Part shown: one piece after another, positions 17,028 through 26,177 of the stretch
Position numbering within the stretch: position 1 is the stretch's first letter
Layout: each line of letters opens with the position of its first letter
Assembly (NCBI GenBank): GCA_015472025.1
Contig: BNHL01000001.1
Location: 2,716,001-2,780,000, forward strand
DNA: 64,000 nt
Direction of reading: 5' to 3'
DNA from: Cytophagales bacterium WSM2-2
Lineage (GTDB): Bacteria; Bacteroidota; Bacteroidia; Cytophagales; Cyclobacteriaceae
Translations under genes and position numbers: made by a program
Notes under the pieces: generated by a model
Database searches by the model: none
The model's input: the letters and a program-made list of their open reading frames with translations, nothing else
Told to the model about the DNA's origin: nothing

Positions 17028-17432
17028 TCAGTGAAGATGAAAATCGGCAGGTGTTTCAATGATCTTACCCTGTGGATTCAGGCGGATAGGTAAAGTCTCC
17101 ATGGTTGCTATCCGGGAGCAACGACTGAGGCGGTCAAACGTAAGAAAATATCCTTTAAGAATTCCCTGATCTCTCACCATCGCGCTGCTGAACCTGGAGC
17201 AGGTCAGCTCGAAAGCACAACTTGTCGCAAGCTGTTCGCTGATTACTTTCTGATAGAATTTAATTCCCATTTGATAACTGAGGGCCAGCGGATTCCAACT
17301 CAGTTTCTTTTTAACTACTGCAGTTGATCCGGCAGATTTATTTTTTCCCAAAAGCAGCAAATCGTTCTCAGCTGATTGTGCACAACAGCAGGTCACCAGG
17401 AAAAGACAAGTAACGAGAAACATCCACTTCAT
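17028..17432 (-). CDS. YidD-like protein with an N-terminal export signal
   Basis: This 134-residue protein matches YidD (membrane protein insertion efficiency factor): YQKVISEQLATSCAFELTCS, then an AMVRDQGILKGYFLTFDRLSRC segment that keeps all three hallmark cysteines. Ordinary YidD is a small cytoplasmic-face protein encoded near yidC and rnpA. This one has an added signal peptide (WMFLVTCLFLVTCCCAQ) and a 40-residue linker before the domain, so it should be exported. The usual C-terminal GGxDPVP region is replaced. The ATG shares one base with the upstream stop (TAATG), consistent with translational coupling to the LolA-like gene. Confidence 0.75.
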   Translation of the reverse strand: MKWMFLVTCLFLVTCCCAQSAENDLLLLGKNKSAGSTAVVKKKLSWNPLALSYQMGIKFYQKVISEQLATSCAFELTCSRFSSAMVRDQGILKGYFLTFDRLSRCSRIATMETLPIRLNPQGKIIETPADFHLH

Positions 17433-18127
17433 TACTGTGTGATTTTTGCGTTTGTGGGAATCTTGAAATTCAGATATTGCTCATCTACCTCTTTATCAAC
17501 TTTGAAATTGGAGTAAGTGGTTTTAGAAATTAATGAGTCTTTAGGACTGGTATAATTGATCTGTGTAACTGCCGTTGGGAATCGCAAGCCAGCGACCATC
17601 TCGTAGTTATAAAAATAAACTTTACTGAAGGCTTTTCCCTTGGTATTGAAGTAGCCAAGAAAGGCGGGGTTATTTTTATCGTGTGCCAGCTCCACTTTCG
17701 AAACTTCATTGGCGAGCTGCATAGGAGGCAGCCAAACGGTAATTTTAAGTCCATCCTGGAACTTGGTCTCTTTCAATGAAAACCCCATTTTCGAAAGTCC
17801 TAAGTCTCCACGGTTATTTTCCAAAAAATAAAAGAGCTGGTTGAACTCCGAACTCATAGCCATATTCTGCCTTTGAAGTACGGAGTTACTCTCATAGTCA
17901 TAAACTGTCAATTCGCCTTTCGAATTGCTGGTGACGAGTGCTTCATGGGGATCAATATAATGACAGGCCATTTTCCCCTCAGAGGTATAATACACGGCTG
18001 CCTTTATGGTACTTAGACCACCCTTAGCAACAGACCTCGTGAGCATATCCATGGAAACCTTTTCGTATACATACTGATCAGGGTACCAGAACAGGCCAAT
18101 GAAATGGATAAACAGATACTGAATCAT
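17432..18127 (-). CDS. LolA-like outer-membrane lipoprotein carrier family protein
   Basis: This is a 231-residue protein with a weak N-terminal hydrophobic segment (IQYLFIHFIGLFWYP). The body alternates strands in the LolA/LolB style: VTSNSKGELTVYDYESNSV corresponds to the open-barrel wall, and the final TYSNFKVDKEVDEQYLNFKI with PTNAKI matches the usual LolA ending. LolA carries lipoproteins across the periplasm. The fold assignment is by pattern only, and the signal peptide is not a textbook one. First gene of the four-gene cluster, 51 bases after atpC. Confidence 0.62.
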   Translation of the reverse strand: MIQYLFIHFIGLFWYPDQYVYEKVSMDMLTRSVAKGGLSTIKAAVYYTSEGKMACHYIDPHEALVTSNSKGELTVYDYESNSVLQRQNMAMSSEFNQLFYFLENNRGDLGLSKMGFSLKETKFQDGLKITVWLPPMQLANEVSKVELAHDKNNPAFLGYFNTKGKAFSKVYFYNYEMVAGLRFPTAVTQINYTSPKDSLISKTTYSNFKVDKEVDEQYLNFKIPTNAKITQ

Positions 18128-18178
18128 AACGCGCGAAGATAGAAAATTCGCAAGAAAGAGACTTCCTCTTTGGGACTA

Positions 18179-18421
18179 TCAGATTACGCCATCTGCGAGG
18201 ACGATCACCTTGTTTTTCAGGACTTCAACAACTCCACCACTGATCGTAACTTGCTGGGTTGACTCTTTGGATTTATAAATAACAGGTCCGTCTCTCAGAA
18301 GGGATACTAATGGAGCGTGGTCATTCATTACCTGGAAGGAACCATCAGCTCCGGGAAACGTAGCGATAGTTACATCTCCTTCAAAAATCTTCTTCTCCGG
18401 TGTGATTATTTCTAAATGCAT
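18179..18421 (-). CDS. atpC: F1 ATP synthase epsilon subunit (short form)
   Basis: This 80-residue protein contains only the N-terminal beta-sandwich (MHLEIITPEKKIFEGDV, then ATFPGADGSFQVMNDHAPLVS). The C-terminal helical hairpin of the about 135-residue E. coli subunit, which brakes ATP hydrolysis, is absent. The short form is normal for Bacteroidota and green sulfur bacteria. The protein links gamma to the c-ring in the rotor. It lies 78 bases after atpD on the same strand, with a large hairpin in between. Confidence 0.93.
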   Translation of the reverse strand: MHLEIITPEKKIFEGDVTIATFPGADGSFQVMNDHAPLVSLLRDGPVIYKSKESTQQVTISGGVVEVLKNKVIVLADGVI

Positions 18422-18443
18422 AGTTGATTCGCTGATGTGATAG

Positions 18444-18487
18444 TTCGGTGATTTGTTAATTCGTCATTGAATCAACAAATCACCGAA
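18444..18487. repeat. Long inverted repeat between atpD and atpC
   Basis: TTCGGTGATTTGTT (18444-18457) and AACAAATCACCGAA (18474-18487) form a perfect 14-bp stem with a 16-base loop. It fills the intergenic space of the pair. No T-run follows on the minus strand. It may be an RNA processing or stability element or a member of a dispersed repeat family. Confidence 0.7.
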
Positions 18488-18499
18488 TCATCGAATTAT

Positions 18500-20110
<1,611 letters not shown>

Positions 20111-20193
20111 TCATGGGTTTATACAAGAGACGGGAATAACAATTTCGCCCTAAAACGCGAAAACTTTGAAGGAATTCGCTGTACTCCTGGATA

Positions 20194-20664
20194 CTACTTT
20201 GTGACGTCTATTTCAGTGCCGTCACCGGTTCTCCACACCAGTTTTTTGTTGTAGAAAACAGAGTCCGGGTAGAGTGGAGTTTTACCAGAATACTTAAAAG
20301 TAAGAGTGTCAGCAATGCTCGTATTGAAGCGAATTAAAGTTCGCTTGAGAGTGCTTTTATAAACATAAATAGAGCAGCGGTAATCGATGAAGTATATTCC
20401 GGGATGAGTTCCATTGTTATAGACGTATTGGCCACTCTCTGAAGGCACAGGTATTTCTTTGGTCTTTCCGGAAGATTCAACTACTTCCACCAATTTGATC
20501 TCTGAAGGATTATAAATCCCGGTTTGCGGATTTAGCAAGTCGGGGTTCGTGGCTGACTTGAGATAAATATCAAAGATGCCTGCCAGGTTGGGATTGCTCC
20601 CCGTGCTGGTGCAAGTCAACAGCACGGTAGAACTGAAAAGAACCAGGCAGGTAATTTTTTTCAT
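20194..20664 (-). CDS. Small lipoprotein of unknown function
   Basis: This 156-residue protein has a lipoprotein signal: a hydrophobic run ending VLLTC, with Cys17 as the likely lipidated residue, followed by a Ser/Asn-rich linker. The mature part alternates short beta-type segments (GIYFIDYRCSIYVYK, TLTFKYSGKTPLYPDSVF) and looks like a small all-beta domain. No known family is recognised. It stands alone between atpD and the divergent GH3-family gene. Confidence 0.6.
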   Translation of the reverse strand: MKKITCLVLFSSTVLLTCTSTGSNPNLAGIFDIYLKSATNPDLLNPQTGIYNPSEIKLVEVVESSGKTKEIPVPSESGQYVYNNGTHPGIYFIDYRCSIYVYKSTLKRTLIRFNTSIADTLTFKYSGKTPLYPDSVFYNKKLVWRTGDGTEIDVTK

Positions 20665-20809
20665 AAGCTAATCCTAAGGGGGACTCAGGCTATACAAAGT
20701 TGATCCAAATTCGCGTTCCTACAAAGAGGTTTTCGTTGGGTGAAAGTCTTTGACCATACGCTTTTTTTGAGGAAATAGTCCCGTTGAACTGTTTTTCTAT
20801 TTTTGCACT

Positions 20810-22306
20810 ATGGGAATCCGTTCTGTCTTAGCCAAGCCTTTCGCCAGTTACATCGCCAAAGAGACCAAAGAATGGTCGTCCAATGGCGCACGTTGTCAGC
20901 AAGAAATTTTCCAGTCCCTGGTTCAGACAGGAAAGAATACACTGTTTGGCAAAGATCACGGCTTCAATTCCATCCGGACTTATGAAGATTTCAGAAAGCA
21001 AGTTCCCGTCCGTGATTACGAAGTGCTGAGGCCTTATGTTGAAAGGGTACTTCATGGTGAAGAAAATATTTTATGGAAAGGCAAGCCGGAATATTTTGCC
21101 AAGACCTCAGGTACAACTTCCGGTACCAAGTACATCCCGATTACAAAGGACTCTATTCCTAATCACATCAACAGCGCGCGCAATGCTTTGCTCAGTTATG
21201 TGCATGAAACCGGCAACGCAAAATTTTTGGACGGAGGCCTAATCTTTCTGTCGGGCTCACCGGAGTTGAGCGAAAAGGCCGGCATCAAGACGGGAAGGCT
21301 TTCAGGAATTGTGAACCATCATGTGCCGGGCTATTTGCGAAGCAACCAGAAGCCGAGCTATGCCACCAATTGTATCGAAGACTGGGAACAAAAACTGGAC
21401 AAGATCATTGACGAAACGCTACACGAGGACATGACACTGATCTCAGGCATTCCGCCATGGGCACAGATGTATTTCGACAGGATTGTGGCAAGAAATGGAA
21501 AGAAGATCAAAGATGTGTTTCCTAATTTCTCCATGTTTGTCTATGGAGGTGTGAACTTCGAACCTTATCGTGCCAAGTTGTTTGAAACGATCGGAAAGAA
21601 AATCGATTCGATTGAAACCTATCCGGCATCCGAAGGATTTATTGCCTACCAGGATTCTCAAAATGCAGAAGGCTTGTTACTTCTGCTTAATTCAGGAATC
21701 TTTTTTGAGTTCGTTCCCGTCGAAGAATATTTTAACGAAAAACCAACACGTCTTTCCATTGAAGACGTGGAGCTGGGAAAAAACTATGCACTGGTGATCA
21801 ACAGTAACGCAGGTCTCTGGGGGTATTCCATTGGAGATACGGTCAAGTTCGTTTCTAAAAATCCTTACCGCATTGTCGTCAGCGGAAGGATAAAACATTT
21901 TATTTCGGCTTTCGGAGAGCACGTGATAGGCGAAGAAGTGGAAAAAGCGATGAAGGCTGCCGTTGAAAAATTCCCCGAGACACATTTGGTTGAGTTTACC
22001 GTAGCTCCGAATGTCGCCCCGGCTGAAGGAATGCCGCATCATGAATGGTTGATTGAATTTGCTAATGTGCCCAGGGACATGAACGCGTTTGCACTTGAAT
22101 TAGACAATCAGCTACGTAAGCTGAATGTCTATTATGATGACCTCATCACCGGAAGCATTCTGCGTACATTAAAGATTACTTCCTTGAAAAGGAACGCTTT
22201 CATCGACTACATGAAGTCGTTGGGGAAACTTGGCGGTCAGAACAAAGTGCCGAGGCTCTCCAACGACAGGAAAATTGCTGATGAGCTTGGAAAATTTCAA
22301 GCCTGA
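20810..22306 (+). CDS. GH3-family acyl-adenylate-forming enzyme
   Basis: This 498-residue protein belongs to the GH3 (auxin-responsive promoter) family. In plants these enzymes adenylate small carboxylic acids and join them to amino acids. Motif I of the adenylating superfamily is clear (AKTSGTTSGTKYIPIT, about residues 93-108). The conserved YPASEGFIAYQD (about 266) and the hinge region VVSGRIKHFISAFGEHV (about 355) follow. Length and motif order fit the family along the whole protein. Bacterial members are common in Bacteroidota but their substrates are mostly unknown. Its 3' end overlaps the convergent lipoprotein gene by 10 bases. Confidence 0.9.
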   Translation: MGIRSVLAKPFASYIAKETKEWSSNGARCQQEIFQSLVQTGKNTLFGKDHGFNSIRTYEDFRKQVPVRDYEVLRPYVERVLHGEENILWKGKPEYFAKTSGTTSGTKYIPITKDSIPNHINSARNALLSYVHETGNAKFLDGGLIFLSGSPELSEKAGIKTGRLSGIVNHHVPGYLRSNQKPSYATNCIEDWEQKLDKIIDETLHEDMTLISGIPPWAQMYFDRIVARNGKKIKDVFPNFSMFVYGGVNFEPYRAKLFETIGKKIDSIETYPASEGFIAYQDSQNAEGLLLLLNSGIFFEFVPVEEYFNEKPTRLSIEDVELGKNYALVINSNAGLWGYSIGDTVKFVSKNPYRIVVSGRIKHFISAFGEHVIGEEVEKAMKAAVEKFPETHLVEFTVAPNVAPAEGMPHHEWLIEFANVPRDMNAFALELDNQLRKLNVYYDDLITGSILRTLKITSLKRNAFIDYMKSLGKLGGQNKVPRLSNDRKIADELGKFQA

Positions 22307-23331
22307 GACCGGGATCCCCGCCACAGCACAAATGCCGTAAGGCTAACAACTATAGCGGACACAATCAATTCGAGTAAGTTGATCTTTCTGCTCTCTGCGG
22401 CCATTTTATAATCCATGAAAATAAATTTGTGAACTGTCGGCCGCCAGTAAAGTTTATTGCCCGCAACAGAATCGGCATTCGACGAAATAACCGTCCAGGG
22501 CATCTCGAATTCGTTTGTGTATTTGCCGTCATGTACGTACTTCATGAAATCGAGGCGGGATTTGGAATCCTTTCCCACGATTGCCATTTCAGCTTCAATC
22601 TTCTCTTTAGACAAAGGCAGTTTTAATTTATCGAAAGCATTGTCCAGATCCGGCTTGCTTTCGATTTCTTTGTAAATGTCGTTACGGCTTTTGCGTAACG
22701 TGTCGAGCCATTTTTTATCGAGTCCGTTTCTTCTGATGATTTCCTCCAATGCCTGATAGTATTCCCTAAAAATTCCCATGTTAGCGAAACGATCAGTCTT
22801 CTGGCTGAACATATCGAGATAAACACTGTCGGCTTTTGAGATCGACTTGCCCTCGCCAGGCAGGCGCTTCAGGTAAGAACTGTCTTCCTGGTTGAAATAG
22901 TCTGCGGGCGAAACCAATTTGAAGCGGTTGATCGGATGGATAGTCTCTGAATACGTGATGTATGTATAGAACCAACGGTATTTTTTTTGGAAAGAGGAGG
23001 TGACTTGAAAGAGCGTGTCTGTTCTGGTGTCTAACTCTTTGTTCATTTCAGCATCACTTACGAAATGCTTGTAAAGGGTGATATGAAATTTTTTCTCTTT
23101 CTCCTTATCTTTTTTTTCGTGAGGTATTGAATCCTTGTTTACTGACCAGCCTGTTTTTTCACTGATTCCAAACACGTTGGTGATGGCACGGTCTTCAGCC
23201 GCTTTTTCAAAAGAGATGCTTTTGTCAAGCGAGCCATCCTCATTCACTTTCGTGCGAAAGGACATCGGATTTTCACAAGACATCATCGCGAAGATTGCTC
23301 CGGCATAAAATAAGATCGACCTGTTTTTCAT
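22297..23331 (-). CDS. Membrane-anchored lipoprotein linked to an ECF sigma pair
   Basis: This 344-residue protein has a lipoprotein signal (IFAMMSCENP, Cys19) and a C-terminal membrane helix (NLLELIVSAIVVSLTAFVLW) followed by a short basic tail. The central region is mixed helix and strand with no recognised domain. It starts 15 bases after the anti-sigma gene and is probably in the same operon as the sigma factor, so it may be a sensor, target or effector of that system. That role is inferred only from position. Confidence 0.65.
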   Translation of the reverse strand: MKNRSILFYAGAIFAMMSCENPMSFRTKVNEDGSLDKSISFEKAAEDRAITNVFGISEKTGWSVNKDSIPHEKKDKEKEKKFHITLYKHFVSDAEMNKELDTRTDTLFQVTSSFQKKYRWFYTYITYSETIHPINRFKLVSPADYFNQEDSSYLKRLPGEGKSISKADSVYLDMFSQKTDRFANMGIFREYYQALEEIIRRNGLDKKWLDTLRKSRNDIYKEIESKPDLDNAFDKLKLPLSKEKIEAEMAIVGKDSKSRLDFMKYVHDGKYTNEFEMPWTVISSNADSVAGNKLYWRPTVHKFIFMDYKMAAESRKINLLELIVSAIVVSLTAFVLWRGSRSQA

Positions 23332-23346
23332 AGAATTGATTTAAAT

Positions 23347-23871
23347 CTATTTCAGTTTACTTTTTACACAGTTCACATAATACCGGCTCGACTGAAACGG
23401 TGAACGGCAGTCGGCAAACAGTGCCCGCTTTTCCCGGTTGTGCGAGAAGTTTTCTCCGAAAAGTTTTGCATTTAATATCACCGTATTGGCAAGAGATGCA
23501 GATTGTGGCTTTTGCACCGGAGTGGTGTCATCAAAAGATTGAATGCAAAAGAGAATGACTAAACCTGATGATAAAGCTGTGAGTGCATACCGGGCCCTTT
23601 GACTTACTAAAAAATCATAAGCATGTTCAATCCACGAACGACTTACCGGCTTAGTAATTTTTGTCATGATGGTACCAGTAAGCCTGGCTGCATGAGGAGG
23701 CTGTGGCTTCTCGCTGGCCACGCTGCTCACCAGGTGCTGTACTTGTTTTATTTCCTGGAACAAGGCTGAGCAATGGAGGCATGTTTTCAAGTGAATGTCT
23801 AACTGTGTTCTTTCTGATTGTGAAAGCTCATCGTAGACATAAATGTTCGTTTCAAAATCTTTGCAACTCAT
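23347..23871 (-). CDS. Anti-sigma factor (zinc-finger type, membrane-anchored)
   Basis: This 174-residue protein has an N-terminal ZAS-type zinc motif, His27-x3-Cys31-x2-Cys34 (HLKTCLHC), which clamps the cognate sigma factor. A single membrane helix follows (about 92-110, ALTALSSGLVILFCIQSF), with a short periplasmic tail. It starts six bases after the sigma gene, the normal order for ECF pairs. By family knowledge it holds the sigma factor inactive until an envelope or redox signal releases it. Confidence 0.85.
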   Translation of the reverse strand: MSCKDFETNIYVYDELSQSERTQLDIHLKTCLHCSALFQEIKQVQHLVSSVASEKPQPPHAARLTGTIMTKITKPVSRSWIEHAYDFLVSQRARYALTALSSGLVILFCIQSFDDTTPVQKPQSASLANTVILNAKLFGENFSHNREKRALFADCRSPFQSSRYYVNCVKSKLK

Positions 23872-23877
23872 AATCCT

Positions 23878-24432
23878 TCAGGTTTTATAGAACTTTTGCA
23901 GGCCCTCTTTTATTTTCAATCGTGCGTAGTACAAATTGCTTTTCATATTCCCTGCCGACATTTGTAATGTTTCACATACTTCCTCGGGAGTGAACATCTC
24001 GAGATCGCGAAGTATAAAAACCGCTTTCTGCTTTTCGGTTAACTTCTCTGCCAATTGAAAAACGATCGCTTTAAGCTCTTCGGTCTCGAGTTCGCTTCCG
24101 TTAGATGCGGGTACATTTTTAACTTCCTCCGAAAAATTACTTTCGCTCTTCACTTTTCTGACTCTTCCTGATTTTAAGTGGTCGAGGCAAAGATTGGTTA
24201 CGATTTTGCCCAGCCACGTTTTGAGTCTGTAATCTGAATTATACTTCGAAAGATTTTTCCACAATTTCACAAACGCCTCCTGAACTATGTCTTCCGATTC
24301 GTTTTCATCCCTTGTGAACCTGTATGCGATGGAGTACGCCAATCCCTGGTGCGTCTCCACTAATTGACGGAACGCCTGCGCGTCACCAGCAATTGATTTT
24401 AGGATCAGGTCAAACTCCAATTCGGGGTCCAT
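23878..24432 (-). CDS. ECF RNA polymerase sigma factor
   Basis: This 184-residue protein has sigma-2 (FRQLVETHQGLAYSIAYRFT, then DENESEDIVQEAFVKLWKNL) and sigma-4 (LAEKLTEKQKAVFILRDLEM, then FTPEEVCETLQMSAGNMKSNL) regions. There is no sigma-1 or sigma-3, and the length is typical of the extracytoplasmic-function class. It heads a sigma/anti-sigma/lipoprotein operon. Its target promoters and own promoter cannot be named from this window. Confidence 0.93.
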   Translation of the reverse strand: MDPELEFDLILKSIAGDAQAFRQLVETHQGLAYSIAYRFTRDENESEDIVQEAFVKLWKNLSKYNSDYRLKTWLGKIVTNLCLDHLKSGRVRKVKSESNFSEEVKNVPASNGSELETEELKAIVFQLAEKLTEKQKAVFILRDLEMFTPEEVCETLQMSAGNMKSNLYYARLKIKEGLQKFYKT

Positions 24433-24535
24433 TCAGGAAAATTACACCTAATACGACCGAAAGGGGAATCGGTCAAATGGGTTTTTGAAAAATTTGATTT
24501 CCAGTGAAGAATGGCATTATTTGCCGCAAAATCCC

Positions 24536-25519
24536 ATGGCACAACTTACGGTCATCATGCCTGTCTACAATGCTTCGGCATTTATCGAAGAAGCCGTTCG
24601 CAGCATTCTCGATCAGACGTTCCGGGATTTTGAATTGTGGATAGTTGATGATGCCTCAACGGATGATAGCATAGCTGTTGTGAAATTAATTAATGACCCC
24701 AGGATTAAATTCTTTGCCAACTCTAGTAACCTGGGTCGCGTTCGCACGGTGAATGGTTTGGTGAGAGAAATTTCATCGCCTTATTTCACGATCACTGACG
24801 CAGATGACGTGTCGTACCCGCAGCGCTTTGAAAAGCAAATCTCCTTTTTGAAATCGAATTCGGATTATGCGATGTGCGGCACTTCTTATTGGGCAATTGA
24901 TGAGAAAGGATTCCTTGTTCGAAAAATGAAATTACTTGAAGACGTCAGTGAATTGAGAGCCGCAGCTTTACACGAATCACAATTTCTGGGCCCATCCACG
25001 ATGATGAGAAAATCAGTGATCGATCATTTTCCGGAATTCTACCGTATTTATTTCATCCGGAATCATGCGGATGCAGATTTGAGTTGCATGATCCTCGACA
25101 GATTCAATTCAACCAACCTTGCAGAGCCATTGTATTTTTACCGGATACTCAAGTCATCCGTGACCAGGAGAAAAGTCACAGTTCATAATCTTAACATTTA
25201 TAAACTGATTGGCCATTTGTCCGGTCAACGTAGGAAACAGGGACAGGATTGTTTGCAACGGGGTGATCTGAAAGAGGCGGATGAGTTTATGGAAGCGATC
25301 CAACATAGCTATGACCAGCATCCCTCTTTTTTTTACAGGCATCAGGCTTTCTTTCATTTATACTGGGGGTTGACTGACCTCGCGTGGCAAAATGCGTGGA
25401 AGGCATTTTTTATGAACCCCTTCTCCAAGAACTTCTTCGCTCTTGGCTTTGTCATTTTCAGGATTGTGGTGTTTTTGCTAAGGCCCAAACGACACTATTC
25501 AAGTTTGATAAAAAAATGA
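24536..25519 (+). CDS. Family 2 glycosyltransferase
   Basis: This is a 327-residue protein from the ATG at 24536, which directly precedes the family opening LTVIMPVYNASAFIEEAVRS. A TTG 51 bases upstream is possible but adds an atypical leader. The GT-A fold is marked by DFELWIVDDASTDDS and the DXD-type metal motif ITDADDVSYP. The C-terminal third is helical and ends with a hydrophobic segment and basic tail. It should transfer a sugar from a nucleotide donor to a surface glycan or glycolipid. Its substrate is unknown and no polysaccharide locus surrounds it. Confidence 0.88.
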   Translation: MAQLTVIMPVYNASAFIEEAVRSILDQTFRDFELWIVDDASTDDSIAVVKLINDPRIKFFANSSNLGRVRTVNGLVREISSPYFTITDADDVSYPQRFEKQISFLKSNSDYAMCGTSYWAIDEKGFLVRKMKLLEDVSELRAAALHESQFLGPSTMMRKSVIDHFPEFYRIYFIRNHADADLSCMILDRFNSTNLAEPLYFYRILKSSVTRRKVTVHNLNIYKLIGHLSGQRRKQGQDCLQRGDLKEADEFMEAIQHSYDQHPSFFYRHQAFFHLYWGLTDLAWQNAWKAFFMNPFSKNFFALGFVIFRIVVFLLRPKRHYSSLIKK

Positions 25520-25552
25520 ATTATGCTCAGTTTGGTTTAATTTTGTTCCAAA

Positions 25553-25843
25553 ATGATCACCCCAACTCAAAAGGAAATAGTCCTAAGTCATCTTAGGCCG
25601 CTGAAGCCGTTGAAAATCGGGATATTCGGATCATATGCACGTGGTGAAAACAAACCAAACAGTGATTTAGATATATTAGTTAGCTTAGATTATAATCAAC
25701 ATATCAGCTTACTTAAACTGGTTAGTGTAGAACAAGATCTTTCTGAAGCTCTGGGAATTAATATCGATTTGATTACAGAGAAATCCCTTTCCCCTTACAT
25801 TCGTCCTTTCGTTGAGAAGGATATCCGGTACATTTTTGAATGA
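25553..25843 (+). CDS. mntA: MntA-type nucleotidyltransferase antitoxin
   Basis: This 96-residue protein has the minimal nucleotidyltransferase motif GSx10DxD: Gly26-Ser27 and Asp38-Leu-Asp40 (GSYARGENKPNSDLD). In characterised systems MntA adds AMP to a tyrosine of the HepT RNase and so silences it. Its stop overlaps the hepT start (ATGA), the standard coupling of the pair. The antitoxin gene looks intact, whereas its partner is frameshifted. Confidence 0.88.
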   Translation: MITPTQKEIVLSHLRPLKPLKIGIFGSYARGENKPNSDLDILVSLDYNQHISLLKLVSVEQDLSEALGINIDLITEKSLSPYIRPFVEKDIRYIFE

Positions 25844-26177
25844 AAAGTCACCATTCGCTAGCAAGACATATACTAGATGCAATCCATCGCATTGAAGAAT
25901 ACACTGCGAATATTGGGAAAGACCAGTTTTTGGGAAATTTCATGCTTCAGGATGCAGTGATCAGAAACATTGAAATCATTGGTGAGGCGAGTAAAAATAT
26001 TAATGTAAATGTGAAGCAACAATTTCCACAGATTCCTGGAGAGATATCAACGCCATGAGAAATAAATTAATTCACGAATATTTCGGAGTTGATATCGAAG
26101 CTGTCTGGAACGTGGTTCAAATTGATTTGGCCGATTTGAAGAAATATGCGACCGATATACTAAACCACGAAAGCTAA
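25840..26177 (+). pseudogene. hepT: HepT-type RNase toxin, frameshifted
   Basis: The first frame (ATG at 25840) gives a HepT N-terminus with the conserved segment RNIEIIGEASKNI, then fails after QIPG at about 26040 and stops at 26058. The downstream frame continues the family exactly: RDINAMRNKLIHEYFGVD to the stop at 26175-26177, including the active-site motif RxxxxHxY (RNKLIHEY). One missing base, probably a T in CCTTGG read here as CCTGG at about 26037-26041, would restore a 112-residue protein with the usual IPW. It is either a decayed toxin or a sequencing error. The stop is directly followed by the dxr start. Confidence 0.82.

Noticed and set aside
20798..20805. TATTTTTG before the GH3 gene as a -7 promoter element
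   Set aside because: It matches the consensus word but lies five bases before the ATG and has no correctly spaced -33 element, so a normal leader would not fit.
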